A stretch of DNA of 35,111 nucleotides from Alphaproteobacteria bacterium (GTDB lineage: Bacteria; Pseudomonadota; Alphaproteobacteria; SMXP01), in the NCBI GenBank assembly GCA_021774995.1, contig JAJFIM010000109.1, positions 1 through 35,111 on the forward strand, read 5' to 3'. The notes under the pieces are model-generated. The model saw only the letters and a list, made by a program, of their open reading frames with translations. It made no database searches and had not been told where the DNA came from. This document shows positions 1-8,647 of this stretch, piece after piece. The position numbers were made by a program, and so were the translations under genes. The first letter of the stretch is position 1. Every line of letters starts with the position of its first letter.

Positions 1-558
1 AAAATGCTTGGCAGGGATACCGTTAAATTTCCGCATGTGACGCTTGGCCTGGTTCCAAAAATTCTCAATCCCGTTGATATGATTATGCTTGTTTGCAAAC
101 AATTTTGAGTGGTTGATCCGGTAGTGCTTAAACTCGGAAACATCGAGCACATTATACCCGCGCCAACAATCAGAATAGACGATGCTGTCGGGCTGTATTT
201 TGTCACGAATGATCGGCATTAACGTCTTGCTGGCCGCATCGGGAATGATCTGTGTGTAAACCCTGCCGCCACGTTTGAGGATTCCGAACACGGGAACCTT
301 ACCGGCAGCGCCGCGCCCACGCTTGCCTTTTCTGGTGCCTCCAAAGTAGCTTTCATCGACTTCAAACTCACCGGAAAGCAATGCCTCATTTTTGCATTCA
401 AGGGCGATAATTTCACGCAGTCGCCGGTAATAATACGCCGTCGTTTTGAAGTTAACGCCGATCAAATTAGCAGCACAACGCGCCGTCGTGCCGGCCACAA
501 AATGCTCCATCAAACGCTGCTGTTTTTCTCTACTTAAACGACTCTTTCGCATGACCAT
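1..558 (-). CDS. IS1595 family (ISXO2/IS1016-like) transposase, partial
   Basis: Minus-strand reading: MVMRKSRLSREKQQRLMEHFVAGTTARCAALLIGVNFKTTAYYYRRLREII...FEVDESYFGGTRKGKRGRGAAGKVPVFGILKRGG...YSDCWRGYN...NHINGIENFWNQAKRHMRKFNGIPAKHF. DDE-type motifs present. The listed ORFs at 219-416 and 446-748 are wrong-frame or antisense. Confidence 0.85.
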   Translation of the reverse strand, partial: MVMRKSRLSREKQQRLMEHFVAGTTARCAANLIGVNFKTTAYYYRRLREIIALECKNEALLSGEFEVDESYFGGTRKGKRGRGAAGKVPVFGILKRGGRVYTQIIPDAASKTLMPIIRDKIQPDSIVYSDCWRGYNVLDVSEFKHYRINHSKLFANKHNHINGIENFWNQAKRHMRKFNGIPAKHF

Positions 559-593
559 ACTGATAACCTTTCGTAGTTATCTGGTACAGCCCC
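1..593 (-). mobile_element. IS1595/IS1016-like insertion sequence, truncated by the window edge; right end near GGTACAGCCCC
   Basis: Minus-strand transposase plus a terminal sequence GGGGCTGTACCAGATAACTACG (reverse complement) just outside the transposase start. Exact boundary inferred. Confidence 0.6.
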
Positions 594-728
594 TATATGT
601 TTTTATATATAAACATAATATTGAATACTTGATTATTCATCCCAATCATATTATTACTAGCACTGCACGTTACGAGGCATTTACGGCCCCGACGCGTAGG
701 CCCCATAAACATCTAATAGCTTATAAAT

Positions 729-1442
729 ATGATACGCGCTTTATTTGACAGTTTCCGTGACCTGCTGCCAATCATTTTGGTCATTGCATTCTTTCAAATT
801 ATTGTCCTGCAACAGCCTTTCCCTAACCCGAACGATGTTCTTATCGGGCTGATTGCGGTGATATTCGGCCTCGCCTTATTCATACAAGGTCTTAATCTTA
901 GCCTGTTTCCTGTCGGCGAAGGCGTCGCAGAAGCTTTTGCTAAAAAAGGCAGCGTGTTCTGGATAGTCGTTTTCGCCTTTGCGCTTGGTTTTGGGACGAC
1001 AGTGGCCGAGCCGGCTCTCATTGCCGTTGCCGGTGAAGCGGCAGAAGCCAGAATCACGAGCGGCATGCTGGAGAATACCGCATCCGCTAAAAACGCCTAT
1101 GCCAATGGCTTGCGATACGTCGTTGCTGTTTCTGTCGGGCTGGCGCTTGTCGTGGGCGTCTTGCGTATTATTAAAGGCTGGGCGATACACAAAATCATCA
1201 TCGCCGGTTACATTACTATCCTCGTTCTGACTCAGTTTGCTCCGCGCGAAATCATCGGCATTGCCTATGACTCCGGTGGCGTTACAACCTCAACCATTAC
1301 AGTGCCGCTGGTCACTGCCCTTGGCATCGGTCTGTCGACTGTTATCAAGGGGCGGAACCCGATGATTGACGGCTTTGGATTGATCGCCTTTGCAAGCCTG
1401 TTTCCCATCGCCTTTGTATTGCTTTACGGAATGGTGATGTAA
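729..1442 (+). CDS. DUF1538 domain membrane protein (first of tandem pair)
   Basis: Multi-TM protein with [25 protein letters not shown]...[15 protein letters not shown], recognised as DUF1538. Confidence 0.8.
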   Translation: MIRALFDSFRDLLPIILVIAFFQIIVLQQPFPNPNDVLIGLIAVIFGLALFIQGLNLSLFPVGEGVAEAFAKKGSVFWIVVFAFALGFGTTVAEPALIAVAGEAAEARITSGMLENTASAKNAYANGLRYVVAVSVGLALVVGVLRIIKGWAIHKIIIAGYITILVLTQFAPREIIGIAYDSGGVTTSTITVPLVTALGIGLSTVIKGRNPMIDGFGLIAFASLFPIAFVLLYGMVM

Positions 1443-1443
1443 A

Positions 1444-2238
1444 ATGGAGGAATTAGCGGGCACGATCATATTAACTTTTCTGAGCACATTACGAGATGTG
1501 GCCCCAATTATCATTCTTCTTGTCTTCTTCCACTATGTCGTGCTGCGGAAACCCATTCGCAATTTACGGCGGGTCATCGAAGGTTTCTTCTATGTGATTG
1601 CCGGACTGGCCTTGTTCCTAATCGGTCTGGAACAAGCGTTATTCCCGCTGGGTGAACTGATGGCACAGCAACTGACATCTCCCGATTTCATGGGCAAAGC
1701 GCTCGATCAGCTAAGTTGGGCAGACTATTACTGGGTGTATATTTTTGCGACCGCCATTGGATTTGCCACAACAATTGCCGAGCCTTCATTAATCGCCGTT
1801 GCGATGAAAGCGGCACAAATGTCCGGCGGTGCAATCAGTCCGTGGGGACTGCGGATTGCCGTTGCCATTGGTGTTTCCGCCAGTATTGCGCTCGGCGCCT
1901 TCCGCATTGTTACAGGTACGCCGCTACATATATATATGATGGTGGGCTATCTGGTCGTTGTTATACAAACCATGTTCACCCCCAAATGGCTGGTCCCCCT
2001 TGCCTATGATTCCGGCGGCGTGACAACATCAACCGTGACCGTACCGTTGGTTGCGGCATTGGGTTTGGGGCTGGCGAGCACCGTCCCCGGACGTAGCGCG
2101 CTGATCGATGGTTTTGGCCTGATCGCCCTGGCCAGCCTATTCCCGATGATTACGGTCATGGGCTATGCTCAGCTTTCGGAATGGCAGACAAAGCGTAAAA
2201 AAGGAAATACAGAGAATGATCTCAATGATTCAAAGTGA
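1444..2238 (+). CDS. DUF1538 domain membrane protein (second of tandem pair)
   Basis: Shares [26 protein letters not shown]...[15 protein letters not shown] with the preceding ORF; 1-nt gap after its stop. Confidence 0.8.
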   Translation: MEELAGTIILTFLSTLRDVAPIIILLVFFHYVVLRKPIRNLRRVIEGFFYVIAGLALFLIGLEQALFPLGELMAQQLTSPDFMGKALDQLSWADYYWVYIFATAIGFATTIAEPSLIAVAMKAAQMSGGAISPWGLRIAVAIGVSASIALGAFRIVTGTPLHIYMMVGYLVVVIQTMFTPKWLVPLAYDSGGVTTSTVTVPLVAALGLGLASTVPGRSALIDGFGLIALASLFPMITVMGYAQLSEWQTKRKKGNTENDLNDSK

Positions 2239-2268
2239 TAATGTGTTACTAGAAAATGGAGACTGAAC

Positions 2269-2619
2269 ATGGACTTTAAACTGATTATTGCCCTGGTGTC
2301 TGATGATTGCACCGAAAAAGTTATCGAAAAAGCCCGGGAAGACGGGGCCACAGGCGCTACCGTCATCACAAGCGGACGCGGCGAAGGACTGACCCCGGCG
2401 AAAACATTTTTCGGCCTGACGCTGGAAGGGCAGATGGACATGATTCTGTTTATTGTCGAAAAACATTTAAGCCGTCACATCCTCGAGGGGATTGCTGATA
2501 TCGCCGAATTTGATAAAGAAAAAGGCACCGGCACCGCAATACAGATCAATATTGAGGATGCCATCGGATTAAAAGCCCAACTTGAGACAATTGAAAAAGA
2601 AATCGAGGATCAGATATGA
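2269..2619 (+). CDS. PII-like (GlnB/GlnK superfamily) signalling protein
   Basis: 116 aa, MDFKLIIALVSDDCTEKVIEKAREDGATGATVITSGRGEGL...; PII-like fold pattern, but no canonical uridylylation-type T-loop tyrosine. Confidence 0.7.
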   Translation: MDFKLIIALVSDDCTEKVIEKAREDGATGATVITSGRGEGLTPAKTFFGLTLEGQMDMILFIVEKHLSRHILEGIADIAEFDKEKGTGTAIQINIEDAIGLKAQLETIEKEIEDQI

Positions 2620-3026
2620 GTAAGCCATCAAAATTTTATGTTAAAGTAAGCGATGTTATGACGCCACATGTAGAAACGATTGACGGTCTGACTACCGTTG
2701 ATATTGCCATCGCACAGATGAGAGATAAACGCTATGGCGCTTTAATTGTCGCACGCCGTGATGAGAGTGATGAATACGGGCTTGTCACAGTGCAAAATAT
2801 CGCCCGCAGTGTTATTGAACCGGATTTGTCGCCAGACCGAGTCAACGTCTATGAAATCATGGAGAAGCCCGTCCTGACCATACATTGTGATATGAACATC
2901 CGCTACGCGATCCGCTTGCTTGAACAGGTGGGCCAGCTGCGTGCGCTTGTCATTCGTGAAAATCAGGCTGTCGGTATTATTACTATGCTGGATATGGTGA
3001 CACGTTATCTGGATCATAAAGAGTAA
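2616..3026 (+). CDS. Two-CBS-domain protein
   Basis: DVMTPHVETIDGLTTVDIAIAQMRDKRYGALIV...EIMEKPVLTIHCDMNIRYAIRLLEQVGQLRALVI..AVGIITMLDMV; overlaps the PII-like stop by 4 nt (ATGA). Confidence 0.85.
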   Translation: MSKPSKFYVKVSDVMTPHVETIDGLTTVDIAIAQMRDKRYGALIVARRDESDEYGLVTVQNIARSVIEPDLSPDRVNVYEIMEKPVLTIHCDMNIRYAIRLLEQVGQLRALVIRENQAVGIITMLDMVTRYLDHKE

Positions 3027-3193
3027 AGATAATATAGGCCAGCGATAGAGTTGGCTGTGAAATATTTATCCCCCTCAGACGGGAAAACAAACTTTGTAGA
3101 AGTAATCACAGGCGTTGGCCATACTGCTCGCCCATAATTACTGCTTCCCTCATAAACAAGCCCTTCATTTTTCTCGATTCCAATATTGATCAT
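3014..3193 (-). CDS. Small ORF (59 aa) directly downstream of the hipA remnant
   Basis: Own reading: SD-like AAGGA then ATG; MINIGIEKNEGLVYEGSSNYGRAVWPTPVITSTKFVFPSEGDKYFTANSIAGLYYLYSL. Overlaps the CBS gene end; may be a truncated gene. Confidence 0.35.
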   Translation of the reverse strand: MINIGIEKNEGLVYEGSSNYGRAVWPTPVITSTKFVFPSEGDKYFTANSIAGLYYLYSL

Positions 3194-3206
3194 TTGCCGT
3201 TCCTTA

Positions 3207-4036
3207 CTATTTCGCTTTTTCTAAATCTTCATGCTCAAAGGCGGAGGCCATGCGATCAATTTCTTTATTGGCCAGACCACCCGCGCAGTACCTTCGCGAT
3301 CAAAACGCCTGATAATCAGCACTGGCTTTTCTGCTATATTTTCCAGCCGCCAAACAGGGGTTTGAAGCCCCGCATTTTTCGCCAGTGTGAGCGCAACCGC
3401 CTCCCACACAACGATATTATATTCATCATCCTTTTTAGGAAATTTAGCGATGGCCAGATGCCCGTCTTTATCCCGCACAGATGCTTTTGGCCGCGCGCCG
3501 CCAAGAGAAGACCCCGGCGCAAGCAGGATTTTCAAATCCTCTGCTGTCTCATCATCATCTAAAAATCTCTCAGAAGCGGATAATAATTTAGGCAAATCAA
3601 TGAGCGGTGGAATGCTTGTCGTATCTTTTGGGCTAAGATATGGCCCTTCCGGCGCAGCAGAAAACCGCAATGCCCCCTGGCGCGCCTCATCATTAACGCC
3701 AAGAAGATAATCCATCTCAAGAAGTGTCCTTGGTGTTTCATTATTTTCTTTGGCGCGCGCAGTTTCCCCGCGTCGCATCAAAACCCGCCCCCAGCGATCC
3801 GGCGCAGAATCTCCAATAGCGCCAAACAGCATTTGTCCCGCTTGCGTGTGAAACGCTCCTTCGGTGAGTTGCAAGGCAGGCTCTAGCGCAAATTTTTCCG
3901 GGTGGCTTAGCCAATTTTGATCATATTCAAACGTAGTGCTTTCCCGTCCGCCGCGCTGATGCCCCCATAATTTTCCTACAAGGTGGCATTCATCGCCAAG
4001 CTGAATGGAGACATAGACTTCTTTAGCGCTCATCAT
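3207..4036 (-). pseudogene. hipA: HipA-like kinase toxin gene with internal deletion
   Basis: N-terminal ~250 aa is HipA-like (QLGDECHLVGKLW...SSLGGARPKASVRDKDGHLAIAKFPKKDDEYNIVVWEAVALTLAKNAGL...LIIRRFDREGTAR). It then shifts frame to GGLANKEIDRMASAFEHEDLEKAK*, a HipA-like C-terminus. Confidence 0.75.
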
Positions 4037-4364
4037 CGCCTCCCGGCTTTTTGTTTCGCGGCAATCTCACGCGCTTTGGCAAATTTTCTTCCTCAAGCGC
4101 CCGCCCGACCAGATCATGACTGGCATCCGCCAGATCACGCAAATTATCCGTCAAACCCAACACAAACAGCGCCGAAGCATAAGCTCCCATGGATACAGAC
4201 GGTTCGCCTTTCTCAATTTTTGAAAGCGTTATGCGCGAAAACCCGGCGCGCTCGGCCATAAGCTCCATCGTAATGCGGCGACGACGGCGAGCATCACTGA
4301 TATCCTGACCCAGCTTGCGCAAAGCCTTTTTCATGGGAATAGCTAAATGTATCTTACGGCTCAT
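4023..4364 (-). CDS. hipB: HipB-like HTH (Xre) antitoxin
   Basis: LGQDISDARRRRRITMELMAERAGFSRITLSKIEKGEPSVSMGAYASAL; overlaps hipA by 14 nt. Confidence 0.8.
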   Translation of the reverse strand: MSRKIHLAIPMKKALRKLGQDISDARRRRRITMELMAERAGFSRITLSKIEKGEPSVSMGAYASALFVLGLTDNLRDLADASHDLVGRALEEENLPKRVRLPRNKKPGGDDER

Positions 4365-4374
4365 ATCGGCACCT

Positions 4375-4526
4375 TAATGTGTTTAATAGCATGCATTATT
4401 ACACTCAATGTTAACTATAAGGCGCATTAAGTAATTTTTCAAGCTTTTTTAGTTTAATGTAATCTATAGCAACCATTATGCCGCATTAAGTGCGTTATAA
4501 GGCACATTAAACTTTCCTACATTAAA
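4375..4526. promoter_or_regulatory. Repeated CATTAA-containing operator-like motifs upstream of hipB
   Basis: TATAAGGCGCATTAA (4416-4430), TTATGCCGCATTAAG (~4476-4490), TATAAGGCACATTAA (4496-4510), plus CTTAATGTG and ACATTAA variants. Confidence 0.5.
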
Positions 4527-4557
4527 ATTAGCGCTGCAAGTAAACTCTCAGTTTATC

Positions 4558-4685
4558 TGCAGAAAGAAATATGAGGATTGCAGAAAGAATCCAACGGAAA
4601 ATCACTTTAACCATTTGAAATTAAAGGAAAGTGGTCAAAAAATTGCAGAAAGAAAAAGTATAAATGCAGAAAGAATGCAGAAAGC
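4558..4685 (+). repeat. Five short direct repeats TGCAGAAAGAA/TGCAGAAAGC
   Basis: Starts at 4558, 4579, 4644, 4665 and 4676 (the last truncated to TGCAGAAAGC). Confidence 0.75.
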
Positions 4686-4736
4686 TTTTCGTGACTTTAC
4701 TGTTGAACACTAACATCAATATACTTGATATTAAGC

Positions 4737-5074
4737 TGTTGGTACCTAAACTTAAAAATGATTTAGGTTTTGGAAGCACTGAGTTCTTTGTTTTGCGTAG
4801 TAATACAAAAAGAATGCTTCCACGTCTCTTATTTCATATTACTAAATCAAAAGACTTCAGAGAAAAGGCAGAAAAAGCAATGACCGGTGCTTCTGGGCAT
4901 AGGCGTGTACCTAAATCTTTTGTTGAGAGCTATCCTATTCCTGATATACCTATATCGAAACAACAAAAAATTGTTTCTGAAATTGAAAACATAGAGAATA
5001 AAATTTCTGATCTACAAAATCAGTTAGATAGAATTCCAGAGAAGAAAAAAGAAGCTTTACAGAAATACCTTTAG
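4737..5074 (+). pseudogene. Type I restriction specificity subunit (HsdS)-like C-terminal fragment
   Basis: LGFGSTEFFVLR...SFVESYPIPDIPISKQQKIVSEIENIENKISDLQNQLDRIPEKKKEALQKYL; TRD end plus coiled-coil typical of HsdS, N-terminus absent. Confidence 0.6.
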
Positions 5075-5115
5075 TAAATTTACGATATATTTTTTCGCGA
5101 TTATCCCTTAATTGG

Positions 5116-5144
5116 TTGACATAATCACCAATCTACGCTATAAT
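5116..5144 (+). promoter_or_regulatory. Consensus sigma70 promoter for the IS1595 transposase
   Basis: TTGACA (5116-5121), 17 bp, TATAAT (5139-5144). Confidence 0.7.
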
Positions 5145-5169
5145 TAAAGTATAGGGAAGGTGATTATTT

Positions 5170-5802
5170 ATGAACATTATAGAAGTATTTGAAAAATTCC
5201 CAACACAAAAAGACTGTATTGAACATCTTGAAAAAATCAGATGGGCGGGCGGGATTTATTGCCCGTATTGCGGGGATTTAAACATCAACTCATATGACAA
5301 CGAAACCCGCCATCATTGTAACGGGTGCCGGAAATCTTTTTCCGTGACCGTGAACACCATCTTCCACGACACACGGCTTCCATTACAGAAATGGTTTCTG
5401 GCCATTGCGCTTATCTTGAACGCAAAGAAGGGAATATCAGCCAAACAATTGCAACGGGATTTGAGTGTCACATATAAAACTGCATGGTCAATGGGTCACA
5501 GAATTCGGGAAGGCATGAAAGACCAAGAGACTCTTTTGACTGGTATTGTAGAAATGGATGAAACATATGTCGGCGGCAAACCCAAGAAGGGAAGCAACAA
5601 AGACGGTGATGGAAATCTCATAAGCAAGCGCGGGCGCGGAACAAAGAAAATACCCGTTGTTGGCATGGTCGAGCGCGGTGGGAAGGTTAAAGCCGAAGTG
5701 AAGAATAAAGACCAACTGAAATTTAAAGATTTGTCGGAACTGGTGCGAAAGAATGTTGCACTTTTAGACGCGGTTCTGGTCACGGACGAATATCGCGGGT
5801 AG
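5170..5802 (+). pseudogene. IS1595 family transposase, C-terminally truncated
   Basis: Zinc-ribbon N-terminus (CPYCGDLN..CNGCRKSFSVTVNTIFHDTRLPLQKW) and DDE start (VEMDETYVGGKPKKG...LVTDEYRG*). The usual downstream H-x-N...IE..W..LK region is missing. Confidence 0.8.
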
Positions 5803-5958
5803 CTGGAGTCGCGCATATTGCTTTATCAAATAAAGCGCATCATCTTCTTTTTCGTACTCCTCAATATCATTGTCAAAAACATGAAGCGCGTCCACCCATT
5901 TTTGCAATGGCGTGCGGTATGTATTTTCTTGCCCGCGTTCTTGTTGCTGTTCTTGCAT
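5764..5958 (-). CDS. Small hypothetical protein, probably truncated by the IS junction
   Basis: MQEQQQERGQENTYRTPLQKWVDALHVFDNDIEEYEKEDDALYLIKQYARLQLP; AGGAG SD upstream. The C-terminal end runs into transposase sequence. Confidence 0.4.
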   Translation of the reverse strand: MQEQQQERGQENTYRTPLQKWVDALHVFDNDIEEYEKEDDALYLIKQYARLQLPAIFVRDQNRV

Positions 5959-6159
5959 TTCTCATATCTCCTTTTTTGTTTTGCAACAAGGGGAATTTGC
6001 CCCTCTCACTATTACTGGTATTCGGTTGCTGCAAAAAACGACGACGAAAAATGAAAAATATTTTTAGGATGTGAATATTCATCCATGAACGCCATAGATT
6101 TCTTGTGACATCAAGATAAATAGAATTGAAAAAGTCTTTTTGTCTTTTTGATTCCTTCC

Positions 6160-6190
6160 TGCGGGGGTAGGATTTGAACCTACGACCTTC
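6160..6190 (-). repeat. Degenerate tRNA-fMet 3'-end (att-like) remnant
   Basis: tgcgggggtaggatttgaacctacgaccttc: 30/31 identical to 14610-14640 of the intact tRNA-fMet. Confidence 0.7.
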
Positions 6191-6643
6191 CGCAAAGCAG
6201 CCGGACTGGAGGACGTGCGCATCCACGATTTGCGCCACAGCTTCGCCTCATACGCCGTCTCCGCCGGGCATTCCCTGCCGATGATCGGAAAACTCCTCGG
6301 CCACACCCAAGTGCAAACCACCGCCCGCTACGCGCATTTGATGACAGACCCGATGCATAAAGCGGCGGATGATATTGTGGGGAATATGGCTCGACACTTT
6401 ATTACCTGGCTGCCGCTAAGTAAGGCACATGCACGCAAGATTGAACCGGATGGGGATGGTGCGATTATCCTGACTTGGCAAACGGATCAAGAGCGTATTA
6501 TGCTTACGATAGATGGAAGTCTGATTCACCTCTCTCACGAACAAACGGGGCAAGATACTGTATTTGTAAATGATGTCCCGTTCTTTGATCAAGATGATAG
6601 AATACTTCCCAGCAGGATAATTGATCGTATCCCAAGAGTTTAG
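6191..6643 (+). pseudogene. Tyrosine recombinase/integrase C-terminal fragment with C-terminal extension
   Basis: KAAGLEDVRIHDLRHSFASYAVSAGHSLPMIGKLLGHTQVQTTARYAHL (HxxR...Y motifs). No N-terminal region; starts abruptly at the tRNA remnant. Confidence 0.8.
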
Positions 6644-6661
6644 TTATAAAAGGGAAGAATT

Positions 6662-6950
6662 TTGACATTGAGAGCTGTTGCCATCAATGATGACGATGAA
6701 GTTAGTCGCTTGGTATTCAGACCAAAGGACTTTCTTGACGGTATTGGCCCTTTGAAGATCTCAAAACATTTATACTTCAATGAGAAGCATAATTATAAAG
6801 AGTCCGTGAATTGCCGCAGGCTTGTAACGAATTATCCTAAAGACTTGCACCAGCAAGGACATGAAAAAGCTGCTAACGATAGCAGCAAAAAGAAACAAGA
6901 AGGTAAGGATCCCGTGACCTATGAAGGGTTCGTTTCTATAGGGGTTGGAA
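6662..6950 (+). CDS. Hypothetical protein (TTG start), 3' end uncertain
   Basis: TLRAVAINDDDEVSRLVFRPKDFLDGIGPLKISKHLYFNEKHNYKESV...; follows the integrase fragment by 18 nt. The ORF tail to 7000 overlaps the AbiEii fragment on the opposite strand. Confidence 0.35.
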
Positions 6951-7172
6951 GCGTGGCGATAAATCCTGTTTTTATATCGTCGGAGAAGCCTTCATTCTGA
7001 AAAAGGTGGTACACATCAAATAAATCACGCGGATGCTGACGATCCAGTGCAGCACAAATCTTTCCGCCGAACAATTCCTGATGAGAGACAACCTTTATAG
7101 CCGCAAACTTCCCAAATTCATCCTGAACGGCATCAGCAACGGACATCATGCGGACCGGCCATAAATGGGCGG
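6945..7172 (-). pseudogene. AbiEii-like nucleotidyltransferase, middle fragment
   Basis: HLWPVRMMSVADAVQDEFGKFAAIKVVSHQELFGGKICAALDRQHPRDLFDVYHLFQNEGFSDDIKTGFIATL; lacks N- and C-terminal parts. Bounds approximate. Confidence 0.7.
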
Positions 7173-7174
7173 CT

Positions 7175-7699
7175 GATATATTGCCCCAGTTGCACTTTCT
7201 CAAAAATGAAGCTGTCGAAATTGACGGCGTTCATTTTTTCGGTGGCACAATGTGGACCAATTTCAACAATGAAAATCCGCTGGCGATGCAGATTGCCCGG
7301 CGGGGCATGAGCGATTTCAGACTGATATACAAAGATGATGGCAGCCATTTTATGCCCGAAGACACATTGTCACTGCATCGGGATTACACTGAAAAGCTAC
7401 TTTCATGGTTTGAAACGGGGCTATCAGGGCCGCGCGTTGTCATCTCTCATCATGCGCCGGTCGTTAATTCGAACACCCAGTACGTAAACACCCCGCTCAT
7501 GCCTGCTTTTAATTCTCTGGATATGATTGAAATCATTGAAAGGCATCAGCCCGATCTCTGGGTTTACGGCCACACACATGAGTGCGATGACCAGAAGATC
7601 GGCAAAACTAGGATTATTTCCAACCAGCTTGGCTACCCTCATCGCACAGGGTTTGAATGTGCCGGTTTTGATCCGGCGGGAAAGCCTGTGGATTTATAA
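7175..7699 (+). pseudogene. Calcineurin-like metallophosphoesterase, N-terminally truncated
   Basis: LPQLHFLKNEAVEIDGVHFFGGTMW...VVISHHAPV...PDLWVYGHTHECDDQKIGKTRIISNQLGYP; homologous to 9349-10119 but missing the first ~90 aa. Confidence 0.8.
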
Positions 7700-8647
7700 T
7701 TTTTTGATATGATCTCGAATAATGCTCAATACATCTCCAAAAGCGGGCTGACCACGATAATAAAGGCCCCGGCGTTTTTCGTATTCCTGCTTATATAGCG
7801 CATGTGTATTTCTATCTCTGAGCAAAAATGCCTCATTCTCATATAAAGGAACTTTAAGGTCAGCCTTTGGAAACCGCTTTTCTTTATGACTTTCATAGGC
7901 TGGCGTGCCGATGAACTCTAAAACGGACTTATTTTGAAGCAAACAATAGACATCATAATAATGCCGCATAAAGTTTTCGGGAAATCCGCCTTGTTCCTGC
8001 TGCTTTCGATATTTTGTAGCAATCGTTTGCAGTTTTTCAACCAATGTGTAGCCGGGATCATAGCATAAAATGTCACGAGCCCTATTATCCAATACAGCCA
8101 CATTTCGCTCAATCGCAAAATCTAATGCCCAGGATGAAATATCGACCGCATGGTTAGGAGCCACATCGTCAAACCCGGCTTCAAGCAATACGCCGTCTTT
8201 TGCAGTGCCATCTGAGGCGAAGTGCGCTTGATAAAAAAGCCTGATACCGCCGCTAAAATATTTTGGGATGCCATCGAATAGCGTATCACGGTCTGCTCTT
8301 AGAACACCTGGGATTGTAATTGTTTGCGCAAGATAATCATAAAAATCCTTACGGCTTTGGCGGTGCTGTTCCTTATCCTGATTTTTTAGAGTTTTGACAT
8401 CCATATCTTTTGGCGGACTGATATGAATATCAATATCCTCAGAAAAGCGGTCTATAATACCAAACCCTTTTGAAAGCGATGTCCCACCCTTTAACTGAAA
8501 ATCGTATCCCGCCTGTTTCAGACCAAAAAGGCAGTGCATGATCCAATAGTCTTTCTCCGCCAGATACGGATCTATGCCTTGCTCTGCCGCAACTGTGCGT
8601 ATCAGATCTGTAAATTCTGGATGATCGTGTAAAAAAGGATCAGGCAT
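7694..8647 (-). CDS. AbiEii/AbiGii-type nucleotidyltransferase toxin
   Basis: MPDPFLHDHPEFTDLIRTVAAEQGIDPYLAEKDYWIMHCLFGLKQAGYDFQLKGGTSLSKGFGIIDRFSEDIDIHI: GGTSLSK and SEDIDI nucleotidyltransferase motifs. Confidence 0.85.
   Translation of the reverse strand: MPDPFLHDHPEFTDLIRTVAAEQGIDPYLAEKDYWIMHCLFGLKQAGYDFQLKGGTSLSKGFGIIDRFSEDIDIHISPPKDMDVKTLKNQDKEQHRQSRKDFYDYLAQTITIPGVLRADRDTLFDGIPKYFSGGIRLFYQAHFASDGTAKDGVLLEAGFDDVAPNHAVDISSWALDFAIERNVAVLDNRARDILCYDPGYTLVEKLQTIATKYRKQQEQGGFPENFMRHYYDVYCLLQNKSVLEFIGTPAYESHKEKRFPKADLKVPLYENEAFLLRDRNTHALYKQEYEKRRGLYYRGQPAFGDVLSIIRDHIKKL

Noticed and set aside
219-748. ORFs at 219-416 (-) and 446-748 (+)
   Set aside because: Out of frame or antisense relative to the IS1595 transposase, or mostly AT-rich leader sequence.
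4558-4685. CRISPR-like array
   Set aside because: Repeat is only ~11 bp, spacing is irregular and there are no cas genes.
5873-6321. Minus ORFs 5873-6238 and 6079-6321
   Set aside because: They run across the tRNA remnant and integrase antisense with no protein-like composition; likely chance.
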